Source of the DNA: an uncultured Oscillospiraceae bacterium
GTDB taxonomy: Bacteria; Bacillota; Clostridia; Oscillospirales; Oscillospiraceae
Direction: 5' to 3'
DNA: 17,342 nucleotides
Assembly (NCBI GenBank): GCA_934661715.1
Contig: CAKUJL010000006.1
Location: forward strand, 1 to 17,342
Positions 1-6,631 of the stretch are shown one piece after another (within the stretch, counting starts at the first letter, position 1; every line of letters starts with the position of its first letter). Below the pieces are notes generated by a model that worked only from the letters and a program-made list of their open reading frames with translations, did no database searches and was not told where the DNA came from. A program made the position numbers and the translations under genes.

Positions 1-118
1 AGACGACCGCCGCGACCAGCGCCGCCATAATGATCAGTTTTCCCGCCATACCGTTTCCGGCAGGCATCCGGCGCACCGGCTTCTGCGCCGTCTCGCGCCT
101 TTTTGTTGTTCGCTTCAT
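1..118 (-). CDS. ftsQ: Probable cell-division protein FtsQ/DivIB, N-terminal fragment (cut by window edge)
   Basis: Only the first 39 codons are inside the window. They start at ATG 118, preceded by AGGAG at 127-131 with 8-nt spacing. The visible protein is a very basic cytoplasmic tail (starts MKRTTKRRETAQKPVRR) followed by the beginning of a hydrophobic stretch (LIIMAALVAAVV), which fits a single-pass type II membrane protein. FtsQ/DivIB has this plan, with an extracytoplasmic POTRA domain after the membrane segment, and is commonly found right after murG/murA in clostridial dcw clusters. It bridges the FtsL-FtsB/DivIC complex to the septal synthases. It starts 58 bp after the murA stop, so it is probably in the same operon. 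The identification rests on position and membrane topology only, because no diagnostic domain is visible. Another basic-tailed membrane protein cannot be excluded. Confidence 0.6.
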   Translation of the reverse strand, partial: MKRTTKRRETAQKPVRRMPAGNGMAGKLIIMAALVAAVV

Positions 119-176
119 ACTATGTTCTCCTTCTGCAAACGCAGCAGGCTTCTATCAAACCAATGATTACTTAATA

Positions 177-1457
177 TTACGTATTATACACGAATGGCGC
201 TGGAATATCTACACTTTTTATGGCAGCGCCAAGATTTTTCAAATTTTCTTCGAGAGCGCAGTAGCCGCGCTCCAGATGACCGAGCCCTGTGAGCTCGGAT
301 TTGCCTTCGGCCATGAGCCCCGCCGCGACAAGCGCCGCAGCGCCGCGCAGGTCTTCGGCTTTTAGCTCCGCGCCGTGGAGTTTGGAAACGCCGCGCACGG
401 CTGCCGTCTGGCCTCGAAGCGTGATGTCCGCGCCGAGCCTCCAAAGCTCCGGCACGTGCAGAAACCGCCGCGCAAAGACCGTCTCGTGAAAAACGCTCTC
501 GCCCTTTGCTTTCAAGACCGCCGCCATCAGTACCGGCTGCGCGTCCGTCGGAAAGCCGGGATACGGCGCGGTCACGACACGCTCAATAGCCGTAAGATCG
601 CCCGAACTGCGGATGAAAATCTGGCTCCCCGCGCAGGAAATTTCGCAGCCCGCCGTGCGAAGAAAGTCCAGCACCGGCTGAAGGCATCTTCCATCTGCGC
701 GTTTGAGCTCCACTTCCCCGCCGCAGCCCGCGGCCATGCAAAGATACGTCGCGGCCTCGATGCGGTCGGGCAGGATCGTATACGTCGCGCCGTGCAGCTT
801 CGGAACGCCGCGGATCACGAGCTCCCCCGTGCCGGCTCCCGAAATGTCCGCGCCCGCCGCGCGAAGAAAGCCGATGAGATCGGAAATTTCGGGTTCTCTT
901 GCCGCGCCGGTGAGCGTCACTTCGGTCTTTCCCATTGCGCAGGCCAGCAGCAGATTTTCCGTCGCGCCGACGCTGGGGATCGGAAGCGAAATGGCGCCTC
1001 CCAGCCGCTTCGGCCATTCGGCGCAGATCGCGCCGTCCTGAAAGGAAAACCTTGCTCCGAGCAGAGACAGCGCCTTCACGTGCAGATCGATGGGCCGGTC
1101 TCCCAGCGGACAGCCGCCCGGAAGCGCCAGCTCTGCCCGCGAAAATTTCGCCAGCAGCGGCCCCAGAAACAAAACCGACGAGCGCATTTTCCCGGCCAGC
1201 TGTTTGGAAACCCGATACGAATCCAGCCCGGCCGGGTCAATGAGCAGCGTGCTTCCTTCCCTTTTTGTCTTACAGCCAAGCGTTTCGAGAATCGAGAGCG
1301 CCGTGCGCACGTCTTGAATGTCGGGGCAGTTATGTAACACACACGGCGACGCGCACAGGCAGCACGCCGCAAGTACCGGCAGGACGCTGTTTTTCGCGCC
1401 GTGTATCCGAACCGTGCCCGAAAGGCGGGCAGGGCCTTCGATCAGGAGCTTTTTCAT
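177..1457 (-). CDS. murA: UDP-N-acetylglucosamine 1-carboxyvinyltransferase (MurA)
   Basis: The protein is 426 aa, the normal length for the family. MurA transfers enolpyruvate from PEP to the 3'-OH of UDP-GlcNAc, the first committed step of peptidoglycan synthesis, in the cytoplasm. The N-terminal HGAKNSVLP contains the conserved Lys22-Asn23 pair. The mobile loop PGGCPLGDRPIDLH places the PEP-binding cysteine at residue 116; this residue is the target of fosfomycin, and since it is Cys and not Asp the enzyme is not of the naturally resistant type. FPTDAQP carries the conserved catalytic-region aspartate, and ETVFARRFLHVPEL is another family signature. The start is ATG 1457 with GGAGG seven bases upstream. 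It lies 54 bp after murG. Many Bacillota have a second paralogue, so this could be the MurA or the MurZ/MurAB type. I cannot tell which from the sequence alone. Confidence 0.96.
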   Translation of the reverse strand: MKKLLIEGPARLSGTVRIHGAKNSVLPVLAACCLCASPCVLHNCPDIQDVRTALSILETLGCKTKREGSTLLIDPAGLDSYRVSKQLAGKMRSSVLFLGPLLAKFSRAELALPGGCPLGDRPIDLHVKALSLLGARFSFQDGAICAEWPKRLGGAISLPIPSVGATENLLLACAMGKTEVTLTGAAREPEISDLIGFLRAAGADISGAGTGELVIRGVPKLHGATYTILPDRIEAATYLCMAAGCGGEVELKRADGRCLQPVLDFLRTAGCEISCAGSQIFIRSSGDLTAIERVVTAPYPGFPTDAQPVLMAAVLKAKGESVFHETVFARRFLHVPELWRLGADITLRGQTAAVRGVSKLHGAELKAEDLRGAAALVAAGLMAEGKSELTGLGHLERGYCALEENLKNLGAAIKSVDIPAPFVYNT

Positions 1458-1511
1458 CGGTCAACCTCCACATTTCCGGGTCATTTTCCCCATCCTATGC
1501 GGAGGCGATTT

Positions 1512-2639
1512 TTATCGTGCCTTGATGAGTTCCAGTGCGGTGTTGTAAATACGCTGCGCCGCGTCTACCACCGCCAGGCTCGACGCGGCCTTTCGCATGG
1601 CCTTCGTGCGTTCGGTATCGTCCAGAATTTCCTTTGCCGTGTCGAAAAGCACCTTGCCGCTGCACCCGGCCTCGGGCACAACGACGGCGGCGCCTCTTCC
1701 CTGCAAGACCATCGCATTCTTTTCCTGATGGTTATTGGTCACATTGGGGCTCGGCACCATGATGCACGGAAGCGCACTTGCGCAGACCTCGCTGATCGTG
1801 GCCGCTCCCGCGCGGCAGATGATGAGGTCAGCCGCGGCCATCACATCGGGCATGTTGAAAATATACTCGCGCATGTCGATGGCCGGGTGCTCGTCTAAAT
1901 TGAGACCGAGGTCTTTGACATACTGCGGCATCCAGCGCCAGCCGAACGAGCCCGTCGCGTGCAGGTGCTGGAACGGGTCTGCGGCGTCTGCCTCGCACTT
2001 CATGAATTCGGCGATCTTTTTGTTCATTTCGCGTGCGCCGAGGCTTCCCCAGCACGAGACGATGAAGGGTCTTTCATCCAGACCGAGCTTCTCTCTGGCT
2101 TGCTGGCGGCGGGTAAAGAGGAATTCCTCGCGCACCGGCGTTCCGGTGACGACGACCTTTTCGGGGTCGTGGTAGGCGCTCCTGCTGTCTTCGAACGAGA
2201 CCATGATCCGGTCCATGTATTTTTCGACCATCCGCGTCGTGAGCCCCGGCACGGCGTTCGACTCGTGCACCATTGTGGGGATCGACAGCCGCGCCCCCTC
2301 GCGAAGCGCCGGAAAGCTTGCGTAGCCGCCCGTTCCGATGACGATGTCGGGCCGGAAGGCGGTCAGAATTTTGTGTACCTTACGGCGAGATTCCGATAAA
2401 TGCGCCGCCGTTTCGAGATTATGCAAAATGGCCTCCGGGGTGAGCTTTCGCTGAAAGTTGGAAATTTTCAGCGTCTCGAGCCGGAAGCCCTCGCGCGGGA
2501 CGATTTTGTTTTCCATGCCGTCCTCCGCGCCGATGAATAAAATATTGCAGCCGGGCTGGCGCTGCTGGAAAAGCCGCGCCACAGCAATGGCGGGGTAAAT
2601 GTGCCCGCCCGTGCCGCCGCAGGTAAAGACAATGTTCAT
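1512..2639 (-). CDS. murG: UDP-GlcNAc:lipid I N-acetylglucosaminyltransferase (MurG)
   Basis: The protein is 375 aa, a GT-B fold glycosyltransferase (family GT28). At the inner face of the membrane it adds GlcNAc to lipid I, making lipid II. The N-terminal glycine loop GGTGGH (residues 8-13), GTGGYASFP (about 102-110), HESNAVPG (about 125-132) and VTGTPVREEF (about 164-173) are lipid-acceptor-domain signatures. RAGAATISEV (276-285) with Glu284 and NNHQEKNA (302-309) with Gln305 form the UDP-GlcNAc site. The usual GGSQGA motif reads WGSLGA (197-202), an oddity noted separately. I chose ATG 2639, where the conserved MNIVFTCGGTGG begins and GGAGG lies five bases upstream. The frame is open for 50 more codons, but these are read through the structured repeat and are not coding. 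A 211-bp gap filled by that repeat separates it from ftsW. Confidence 0.96.
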   Translation of the reverse strand: MNIVFTCGGTGGHIYPAIAVARLFQQRQPGCNILFIGAEDGMENKIVPREGFRLETLKISNFQRKLTPEAILHNLETAAHLSESRRKVHKILTAFRPDIVIGTGGYASFPALREGARLSIPTMVHESNAVPGLTTRMVEKYMDRIMVSFEDSRSAYHDPEKVVVTGTPVREEFLFTRRQQAREKLGLDERPFIVSCWGSLGAREMNKKIAEFMKCEADAADPFQHLHATGSFGWRWMPQYVKDLGLNLDEHPAIDMREYIFNMPDVMAAADLIICRAGAATISEVCASALPCIMVPSPNVTNNHQEKNAMVLQGRGAAVVVPEAGCSGKVLFDTAKEILDDTERTKAMRKAASSLAVVDAAQRIYNTALELIKAR

Positions 2640-2662
2640 ACGCGCCTCCGTCCCATACGTTC

Positions 2663-2848
2663 TAAACCTCGTAGAGTTTCGCGTCCGCAGACGCGAAATA
2701 AAATGGAAATCCATGTTATCCGGCGGCTTTGCCGACCGGAAACATACTTCTCGCCTCGCAAGTGTAGAATTTTTGCCCCATCGGGGCAAAAATTATGCGC
2801 GTAGTCGAGGCGCAGTCCTTTTTGTCAAAAAGCGGGGGCTTTTTGACA
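2663..2848 (-). repeat. Four-hairpin structured repeat, copy A (ftsW-murG gap)
   Basis: This intergenic element of about 186 bp matches copies at 4052-4234 and 15430-15611. Hairpin H1 is at 2677-2698: TTTCGCGTC, loop CGCA, then its exact complement (9 bp). H2 is at 2713-2745: ATGTT, AT, CCGG, C, GGC, loop TTT, GCC, GA, CCGG, A, AACAT. H3 is at 2768-2794: AATTTTTGCCCC, loop ATC, GGGGCAAAAATT (12 bp). An outer CGCCTCG/CGAGGCG pair (2752-2758 with 2806-2812) could enclose H3. H4 is at 2823-2848: TGTCAAAAAGC, loop GGGG, GCTTTTTGACA (11 bp). H4 ends two bases from the ftsW stop codon, so in the transcript the order is ftsW stop, H4, H3, H2, H1, murG ribosome binding site. No T-tract follows any hairpin in the direction of transcription, so it is not an ordinary terminator. 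The function is unknown. Confidence 0.93.
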
Positions 2849-2850
2849 GA

Positions 2851-4035
2851 CTAAAGCAGCTTGTTATCGTTCTGCCGGGAAATGCTCAGGATCAGGCCAA
2901 CTTCGAAAAGCTGGATGAGCAGCGCCGTGCCGCCGTAGGAGAAAAACGGCAGCGAAATGCCCGTCGCGGGCAGGAAGTTCGTCACGACGCCGATGTTGAG
3001 GAAGACCTGTAAGGCCAGGTGCGTCGTAAGGCCCGCCGCCATCAGAGCGCCGAACCGGTCGCGTGCATGCATGGCGATCCAGTAGCCGCGGATGATGAGC
3101 AGCATGAATAGAACCAGCACGACCATCGCGCCCACAAAACCCAGCTCTTCGCAGAGAATCGGGAAAATGTAGTCGTTGTGCTCTTCGGGAAGATACAGAT
3201 ACTTCTGCCGCGAGCGTCCAAGGCCGAGGCCCATCAGACCGCCGGAGCCGATGGCGTAGAGCGACTGCAAGATCTGATAGCCGTCTCCCGCCGGGTCGGA
3301 AGCCGGGTCCCGCCAGGCCGTCACGCGGGCGCTTGCATAGCCCATGGTCTTTAAGTACACCACGGCAAAGACCGCGACAGCCGCCGCGCCGATGCCGAAC
3401 CATTTGAGTTCTGTGCCGCCGAGGAACATCATGGAAGCGCCGATGGCAAGCAAAATCAGAATGCAGGAAAAATGCTTTTCCAGCGCCACAAGGCCGCAGA
3501 TGACGAGTAAAATCGCCGCAAACGGCAAAACGCCATAGCGGAAGGTCTTCATTTTTTCGCGGTAGGTCGACATGAGCGTCGCAAACGTCATCACGACCGC
3601 GACCTTTGCAAGCTCCGACGGCTGGAACGAGGTAAAGCCGATCCAGATCCAGCGCTTCGCGCCGCCCTCTTCGGTGCCGAAAATGGGCACGAGCAGCAGG
3701 AAAAAGATCGTGCCGCCAAGGACGAGGAACGAGACGCTTCGCCAGAGCTGATAGTTGATGCGCGAGACAAAGAGCATCACGCCGATGCCGAGCACGGCAA
3801 AGATCGCCTGCCGGGCAAAATAATACGTGGAGTTTCCTTCCTTGAAGTAGGCCCGCGCGTAGCTCGACGAGAAGACCATGATGACGCCGATGGTCACCAG
3901 CAGCACCACCAGCACCAGAAACGGCACGTCCAGAAGACCGCGCTCATCGAGCATGATGCTGCCGTCCCTGTTGCGTTTCACCGGCAGCCGTTCGCCGTTT
4001 GTACTCACAAAAGCCGGATTCGAGCCGTTTGGCAT
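2851..4035 (-). CDS. ftsW: Septal peptidoglycan glycosyltransferase FtsW (SEDS family)
   Basis: The protein is 394 aa with about ten hydrophobic segments after a hydrophilic N-terminal tail of about 35 residues. SEDS proteins polymerise lipid II into glycan strands at the septum, in complex with a class B PBP; the ftsI product encoded upstream is the likely partner. Family signatures are GAKRWI (125-130), FQPSE (137-141), GDGYQILQSLYAIGSGG (250-266), LPEEHNDYIF (282-291) with the conserved essential aspartate at 288, EELGF (296-300) and LPFFSYGGT (362-370). The start is ATG 4035 with AGGAG six bases upstream. The reading frame continues 47 codons further, but only through repeat copy B. The position between mraY and murG is where both ftsW and sporulation-specific spoVE occur, so a SpoVE or dual role is possible. 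RodA is unlikely in this context. Confidence 0.93.
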   Translation of the reverse strand: MPNGSNPAFVSTNGERLPVKRNRDGSIMLDERGLLDVPFLVLVVLLVTIGVIMVFSSSYARAYFKEGNSTYYFARQAIFAVLGIGVMLFVSRINYQLWRSVSFLVLGGTIFFLLLVPIFGTEEGGAKRWIWIGFTSFQPSELAKVAVVMTFATLMSTYREKMKTFRYGVLPFAAILLVICGLVALEKHFSCILILLAIGASMMFLGGTELKWFGIGAAAVAVFAVVYLKTMGYASARVTAWRDPASDPAGDGYQILQSLYAIGSGGLMGLGLGRSRQKYLYLPEEHNDYIFPILCEELGFVGAMVVLVLFMLLIIRGYWIAMHARDRFGALMAAGLTTHLALQVFLNIGVVTNFLPATGISLPFFSYGGTALLIQLFEVGLILSISRQNDNKLL

Positions 4036-4051
4036 GGGGAGCTCCTTTCTA

Positions 4052-4234
4052 TAAACCTCGTAGAGTTTCGCCCCGCAGGGCGGAATAAAATGTAAATCCA
4101 TTTTATCCGGCGGCTCTGCCGACCGGAAAAATACTTCTCGCCTCGCAAGTGTGGAATTTTTGCCCCAACGGGGCAAAAATTATGCGCGTAGTCGAGGCGC
4201 AATCCCTTTGCCAAAAAGCCCCTGCTTTTTGGCA
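4052..4234 (-). repeat. Four-hairpin structured repeat, copy B (mraY-ftsW gap)
   Basis: This second copy, about 183 bp, is closely similar to copy A in its single-stranded linkers. H1 is at 4066-4085: TTTCGCCC, loop CGCA, GGGCGGAA (8 pairs, one G.T). H2 is at 4100-4132 with outer arms ATTTT/AAAAT where copy A has ATGTT/AACAT, and the same CCGG-C-GGC core. H3 is at 4155-4181: AATTTTTGCCCC, loop AAC, GGGGCAAAAATT. H4 is at 4209-4234: TGCCAAAAAGC, loop CCCT, GCTTTTTGGCA. The outer stem around H3 (CGCCTCG/CGAGGCG) is present as in copy A. H4 ends three bases from the mraY stop codon. The element fills most of the 202-bp gap between mraY and ftsW, the place where murD stands in many dcw clusters. 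Confidence 0.93.
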
Positions 4235-4237
4235 GCC

Positions 4238-5215
4238 CTATCTTCCGCGAACGCCGATAAATGCGAGAATGCACATGATAACTGTAATGCCGGCAAAGAC
4301 TGCGAAGATCTTCTCCTCGCTCCAGCCGCCCATTTCAAAATGGTGGTGGATCGGGGTCATGCGGAAGATGCGCTTGCCGTGGGTGAGCTTGAAATACGTC
4401 ACCTGCATGATAACCGACACCGTCTCGATGATGTAGATGATGCCAACTAAGATCAGCACCAGCGGCATATCGAGCGCAAAGGCCAGGCCGCAGACCATGC
4501 CGCCGAGGAAAAGCGACCCTGTGTCTCCCATAAAGACCTTCGCCGGGTGGAAATTGTATACCAGAAAGCCCGCGAGGCCGCCGGCCATTGCCGCCGGAAG
4601 AAGCGCCAGCGTCGTCTTGCCCCACATCCACGCCGTTACGGCGAAGAAGACCATCACCGGAAGCGTCACGCCGGAAGCCAGACCGTCGATGCCGTCTGTG
4701 AGGTTGACCGCGTTCACGCAGCCGACGATGACGAACATCGCGAAAACGAGATAGACGATCCAGTTGATCTCAAAGCAGACGTTCCAGAACGGGATATAAA
4801 GATCGCAGGTCAAATCCCCGTTCCAGCGCAGCAGCGCCAGATACGCGCCCGCCGCGGCCAGCTGCAAGGCCAGCTTCTGAAGCGCGGTCAGGCCGAGGTT
4901 TCGCTTGTATTTAACCTTCATGAAATCATCGAGAAAGCCGATGACGCCGAAGACCAAAGCGAAGGCCAGCACGTAAAGGTGCGTGAGATTTCCGGCCAGC
5001 ATACTCCGCCAGCCGCCCGCGATCGTGCACAGGCTTGCCGCGGCGATGAACATGATGCCGCCCATTGTCGGCGTTCCGGCCTTCGTGTTGTGCCAGCTGG
5101 GGCCAATTTCACGAATGGACTGCCCGGCCTTGAGCGCGCGCAGCACGGGAATGAGCAATTTTCCAAAAACGACGGCCAGCACAAACGCGCAGACGGCCAC
5201 GATGATTGCTTGCAT
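4238..5215 (-). CDS. mraY: Phospho-N-acetylmuramoyl-pentapeptide transferase (MraY)
   Basis: The protein is 325 aa, an integral membrane enzyme with about ten hydrophobic segments. It transfers phospho-MurNAc-pentapeptide from UDP to undecaprenyl phosphate, giving lipid I. Signatures in order are KAGTPTMGG (45-53), FLDDFMKVKYKRNLGL (94-109) with the paired catalytic-site aspartates 96-97, NAVNLTDGIDGLASG (168-182) with Asp174 and Asp177, GDTGSLFLGG (230-239), and the C-terminal cytoplasmic loop HGKRIFRMTPIHHHFEMGG (279-297) with the three histidines 290-292. The start is ATG 5215, preceded by GGAGGA eight bases upstream. The gap to murF is 39 bp. No key residue is missing. The stop codon abuts hairpin H4 of repeat copy B, and murD does not follow. 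Confidence 0.97.
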   Translation of the reverse strand: MQAIIVAVCAFVLAVVFGKLLIPVLRALKAGQSIREIGPSWHNTKAGTPTMGGIMFIAAASLCTIAGGWRSMLAGNLTHLYVLAFALVFGVIGFLDDFMKVKYKRNLGLTALQKLALQLAAAGAYLALLRWNGDLTCDLYIPFWNVCFEINWIVYLVFAMFVIVGCVNAVNLTDGIDGLASGVTLPVMVFFAVTAWMWGKTTLALLPAAMAGGLAGFLVYNFHPAKVFMGDTGSLFLGGMVCGLAFALDMPLVLILVGIIYIIETVSVIMQVTYFKLTHGKRIFRMTPIHHHFEMGGWSEEKIFAVFAGITVIMCILAFIGVRGR

Positions 5216-5254
5216 GAGGGTGTTCCTCCGGTTTCTTTTTCTCTTGGGTACGTG

Positions 5255-6631
5255 TTATTTTGTTTCGGTGTCTTCCAAAAACAGCTGTAAAGCCTTTTCC
5301 ATTTTCATGCCGCGGCTGCCCTTGAACAAGATGACGTCGCCTTCCGCGGCCCGCATTTTAAGAAGCCGCGCCAGATCTTCGTGCGTGTCAAAATGCTCCG
5401 CGTTTTTGGGAGACATTCCGCCCGTGATCGCGCCCGTCACCGTGCGCACCGAGTGAGCGCCGTAGGTCAGAAGCAGATCTGCCTTCTGCGCCGCCAAGCG
5501 GCCAATGCGGTAGTGCTCCGCACTCGAGCGGTTGCCGAGCTCGAGCATATCGCCGAGGACGGCAATGCGGCGGCCGTTTGTCTTGATGCTGGAGAGCACG
5601 CCAAGGGCCGCTTCCGTGGACTCGGGGCCCGCGTTGTAGCAGTCTTCAATGATGGTCATGCCGTTTTTCTCGTAAATTTTCTGCCGCATACCGGTGTTGC
5701 GGAAGATGGAAAGCTCGTTTTGAATCGTCTCCGGCTTGACGCCGAGAAGAAGCCCCACCGTCGCCGCGGCCAGCGCGTTATAGACCATGTGCCGGCCAAG
5801 CGCCGGAACGTAGAGCTCAAACTCGTGCCGCAGGCCGCTGACGTGGAAGCGCACGCCGTCTTCCATCTCGTGAATGCCGCTGGCGACCACGTCGCAGGAC
5901 GGATTGTCGATGCCGTAATAATACTTTTTGTGAGAGCCGAGCCCGCGCACATTCCACAGCAGCGGCTCGTCGCCGTTGAGAATGCCGACGGTGTTTTTGA
6001 AACTTGCCCGCATGATATCGAGCTTTTCGTGCAGGATGCCCTCGCGGCTTCCCAAATACTCAATATGCGTCGTGCCGATGTTGGTGATGACCGCGTAGTC
6101 CGGCTGCGCAATTTCGCTTAAGTACGCGATCTCGCCCGGATGGTTCGTGCCCATTTCGGCGACCAGAAGCTCGGTGTTTTCCGGCATGTCCATGATGGTC
6201 ATGGGAAGACCGATATCGTTGTTGTGGTTGCCTTCGCTTTTGAAAAGCTGAAAATCCCGCGCCAGAACGCCCGCGATCATTTCCTTCGTCGTCGTCTTGC
6301 CGACGCTTCCGGTGATGCCGACGACCTTGACGCCGGTTTCTTCGCGGTAGTGCCTGGCGATCGCGCCGTAGGCCTTCAGCGTGTCGGGAACGAGAATGCA
6401 CGGAAGCTCCTCCGTCTCCCGGCTCACGAGCGCCGCCGCCGCGCCGAGGGTCTTGGCAGACGGGATAAAGTCAAATCCGTCCACCCGCTCGCCGCGCAGC
6501 GCCACAAACAGGTCTCCGACCTCAATTTTGCGCGAGTCCGACTCCATGCCGGACACGACGATCGATGCATATTCCGGCGCGACTGTGCCGCCGCACCAAC
6601 CGGCGATCTGCCGTAAGGTCAATTCTTTCAT
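5255..6631 (-). CDS. murF: UDP-N-acetylmuramoyl-tripeptide--D-alanyl-D-alanine ligase (MurF)
   Basis: The protein is 458 aa, a Mur ligase that adds D-Ala-D-Ala to UDP-MurNAc-tripeptide with ATP, in the cytoplasm. The ATP loop GITGSVGKTTTKE is at about 105-117. SEGNHNNDIGLP (132-143), AEMGTNHPGEI (158-168), NIGTTHIEYLGS (184-195) and EDCYNAGPESTEAAL are MurF-specific blocks, and the lysine in ILHEKLD (about 203) is the expected carbamylated residue. The C-terminal domain carries LGDMLELG and FKGSRGMKME. The start ATG at 6631 overlaps the murE stop in an ATGA quartet, and its GGAGG lies seven bases upstream inside murE, so the two genes are probably translationally coupled. Length and motifs are intact. 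Confidence 0.97.
   Translation of the reverse strand: MKELTLRQIAGWCGGTVAPEYASIVVSGMESDSRKIEVGDLFVALRGERVDGFDFIPSAKTLGAAAALVSRETEELPCILVPDTLKAYGAIARHYREETGVKVVGITGSVGKTTTKEMIAGVLARDFQLFKSEGNHNNDIGLPMTIMDMPENTELLVAEMGTNHPGEIAYLSEIAQPDYAVITNIGTTHIEYLGSREGILHEKLDIMRASFKNTVGILNGDEPLLWNVRGLGSHKKYYYGIDNPSCDVVASGIHEMEDGVRFHVSGLRHEFELYVPALGRHMVYNALAAATVGLLLGVKPETIQNELSIFRNTGMRQKIYEKNGMTIIEDCYNAGPESTEAALGVLSSIKTNGRRIAVLGDMLELGNRSSAEHYRIGRLAAQKADLLLTYGAHSVRTVTGAITGGMSPKNAEHFDTHEDLARLLKMRAAEGDVILFKGSRGMKMEKALQLFLEDTETK

Noticed and set aside
30..365. A 111-codon plus-strand frame at the left end
   Set aside because: It crosses the ftsQ start, the intergenic gap and the murA 3' end in antisense, with no ribosome binding site or recognisable domain.
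2823..2848. Repeat hairpin H4 as an intrinsic terminator of ftsW (and likewise of mraY at 4209-4234)
   Set aside because: No T-run follows the stem in the direction of transcription, and termination here would cut essential downstream cell-wall genes from their promoter. Attenuation or mRNA processing remains possible.
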